This document shows positions 26,598 to 27,553 of a stretch of 27,553 bases of DNA, one piece after another. The DNA comes from an uncultured Collinsella sp. (lineage in GTDB: Bacteria; Actinomycetota; Coriobacteriia; Coriobacteriales; Coriobacteriaceae). Both the position numbers and the translations under genes were made by a program. The notes beneath the pieces are model-generated. The model worked only from the letters and a program-made list of their open reading frames with translations, searched no databases and had not been told where the DNA came from. The stretch is from assembly GCA_900548255.1 (NCBI GenBank), contig URKH01000022.1, forward strand, positions 1-27,553. The letters are read 5' to 3'. Positions within the stretch are counted from its first letter, which is position 1, and every line of letters begins with the position of its first letter.

Positions 26598-27553
26598 CTA
26601 TAGACAAAATGCCGCATAAAGCGGAACAGACATAAGCCCATCATTCATTCCAAAGGGCTTAGTCGATAGCCTGATAAGGCGCACGCCCGGATGGGTCTTT
26701 TTAAGTGAGGACAGACTTCGAGATCTTGTGTTCTCCCCCGCCTTGACTTCAATCGCAGACAAGCATCCCTGCTTCTCTACTACAAAGTCGATTTCCGCAC
26801 GATTATCTCGCGCCCAATAATGCAGTGGATAACCCATGGCTGAAAGCTGTTGGGCAACGTAGTTTTCGGTAAGTGCACCCATGAATGTGCCGCCGATGCC
26901 GGCAAGAATATCGGCGCGTTGAGCACCGGCCTTGGAGACCAGCAGCCCTGTATCCGCCTGATAGATTTTAAAAGCAGAAGGGTTAACGAAGGCCTCTAAA
27001 GGGCTTTCGATCTGCCCGACTAGGCTGCAGCGCGCCACCGTACCCGACAATACAAGCCAATCGAGAGCATCTCCAAAGAGAGACGCATTGCCCCCCGCTC
27101 GCACTACCTTGTATTGAAATTTACGATTCTCTTTGGCAAGCTGCTGTGGAATGGAATCGAAGCACGCACGCGTCTTTGCGCTCAAGCGTTCATCAGCATA
27201 TTTATTGGTGTCGGCGGAATATCCGTCGAGAATAATCCGATGCTTTTCGGCCACATCAATGATTGACTGATCATCGATGTACGTTTGGACCGCCTCGGGC
27301 ATTCCGCCAACAACAAGATACTGTCGATAGAGCCCAAGCGCCTTTTCATGAAGGCTTGGCGCAAGAGGACCCATTATCTCGAATGATGAGCGTATCTCGT
27401 CGACCAGCTGATCGTGCCCCATCGCCCAGAGAAACTCCTCGAAATCGAGTGGAGTCATCTCAATCAAGTCGGTCTTTCCGACGGGGAACGAATACGACTG
27501 ATGGTTAATGGCAACCCCAAGAAGCGACCCGGCAGCCGCAACGTAATACTCGG
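26598..27553 (-). CDS. AAA-family ATPase with DUF4143 domain, partial (N-terminus outside window)
   Basis: At least 317 residues, open to the right edge of the window, so the N-terminal P-loop part lies beyond it. The visible part begins EYYVAAAGSLLGVAINH, then SFPVGKTDLIEMTPLDFEEF followed by L, the typical end of the ATPase core in this family. The C-terminal DUF4143 domain follows: AFKIYQADTGLL, LTENYVAQQLSAMGYPLHYW and the nuclease-like signature EIDFVVEKQG with AIEVKAG (PD-(D/E)XK-type spacing of D, E and K). These proteins are widespread in gut bacteria and archaea, with no settled function. The ATG at 27465-27467 is internal, not the start, because the frame continues upstream with family-typical sequence. 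Confidence 0.88.
   Translation of the reverse strand, partial: EYYVAAAGSLLGVAINHQSYSFPVGKTDLIEMTPLDFEEFLWAMGHDQLVDEIRSSFEIMGPLAPSLHEKALGLYRQYLVVGGMPEAVQTYIDDQSIIDVAEKHRIILDGYSADTNKYADERLSAKTRACFDSIPQQLAKENRKFQYKVVRAGGNASLFGDALDWLVLSGTVARCSLVGQIESPLEAFVNPSAFKIYQADTGLLVSKAGAQRADILAGIGGTFMGALTENYVAQQLSAMGYPLHYWARDNRAEIDFVVEKQGCLSAIEVKAGENTRSRSLSSLKKTHPGVRLIRLSTKPFGMNDGLMSVPLYAAFCL

Overview
The window looks like chromosomal DNA of a GC-rich, Gram-positive gut actinobacterium of the Coriobacteriia, most likely Collinsella or a close relative. This is inferred from gene style (Collinsella-like LuxR regulator beside a giant surface protein, GC-rich codon use, a stand-alone GuaA synthetase, a NapH-like ferredoxin with a CXXC mini-protein). 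It cannot be proved without a database search. No rRNA, tRNA, CRISPR array, transposase gene or phage gene was seen.

Layout. 1-1.3 kb: an XRE regulator fused to a zinc ribbon and a TipAS-like ligand domain, then a glutaredoxin. 1.3-2.3 kb (minus): a tRNA-dihydrouridine synthase. 2.28-2.8 kb: a repeat-filled intergenic stretch with three short palindromes and a 186-bp near-perfect inverted repeat resembling a MITE. 2.8-4.5 kb: two membrane proteins. 4.6-7.8 kb (minus): a MacB-like fused ABC ATPase/FtsX permease with a very large outer domain.

8.0-12.0 kb (minus) is a thiol/electron-transfer island. In transcription order it has a 48-aa CXXC membrane mini-protein, an overlapping NapH-like polyferredoxin, a TlpA-like thioredoxin lipoprotein ending in a strong terminator, a truncated rhodanese, and a CoA-disulfide reductase/NADH oxidase with its own rhodanese domain. 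Divergent from it, 12.1-13.9 kb carries an OmpR-type response regulator and its histidine kinase, which are good candidates to control the island.

14.0-15.0 kb (minus): GMP synthase reduced to its ATP-pyrophosphatase half. 15.3-20.8 kb: a LuxR-type regulator followed by a 1455-aa secreted, probably sortase-anchored surface protein. 20.9-21.8 kb (minus): a four-helix membrane protein and a small XRE repressor with a very clear promoter inside an operator-like dyad. 22.2-26.5 kb: a type IIA topoisomerase pair (ParE/GyrB-like, then ParC/GyrA-like). Its AT-rich upstream region holds a perfect LexA-type box just ahead of a promoter, so it may be SOS-regulated. 26.6 kb to the end (minus): the C-terminal part of an AAA/DUF4143 ATPase, cut by the window edge.

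A family of roughly 30-bp palindromes (half-site TGTGACAAAGGGAC) occurs six times, always between genes, twice joined to a second hairpin in a fixed arrangement. This is the clearest unexplained pattern at window scale.
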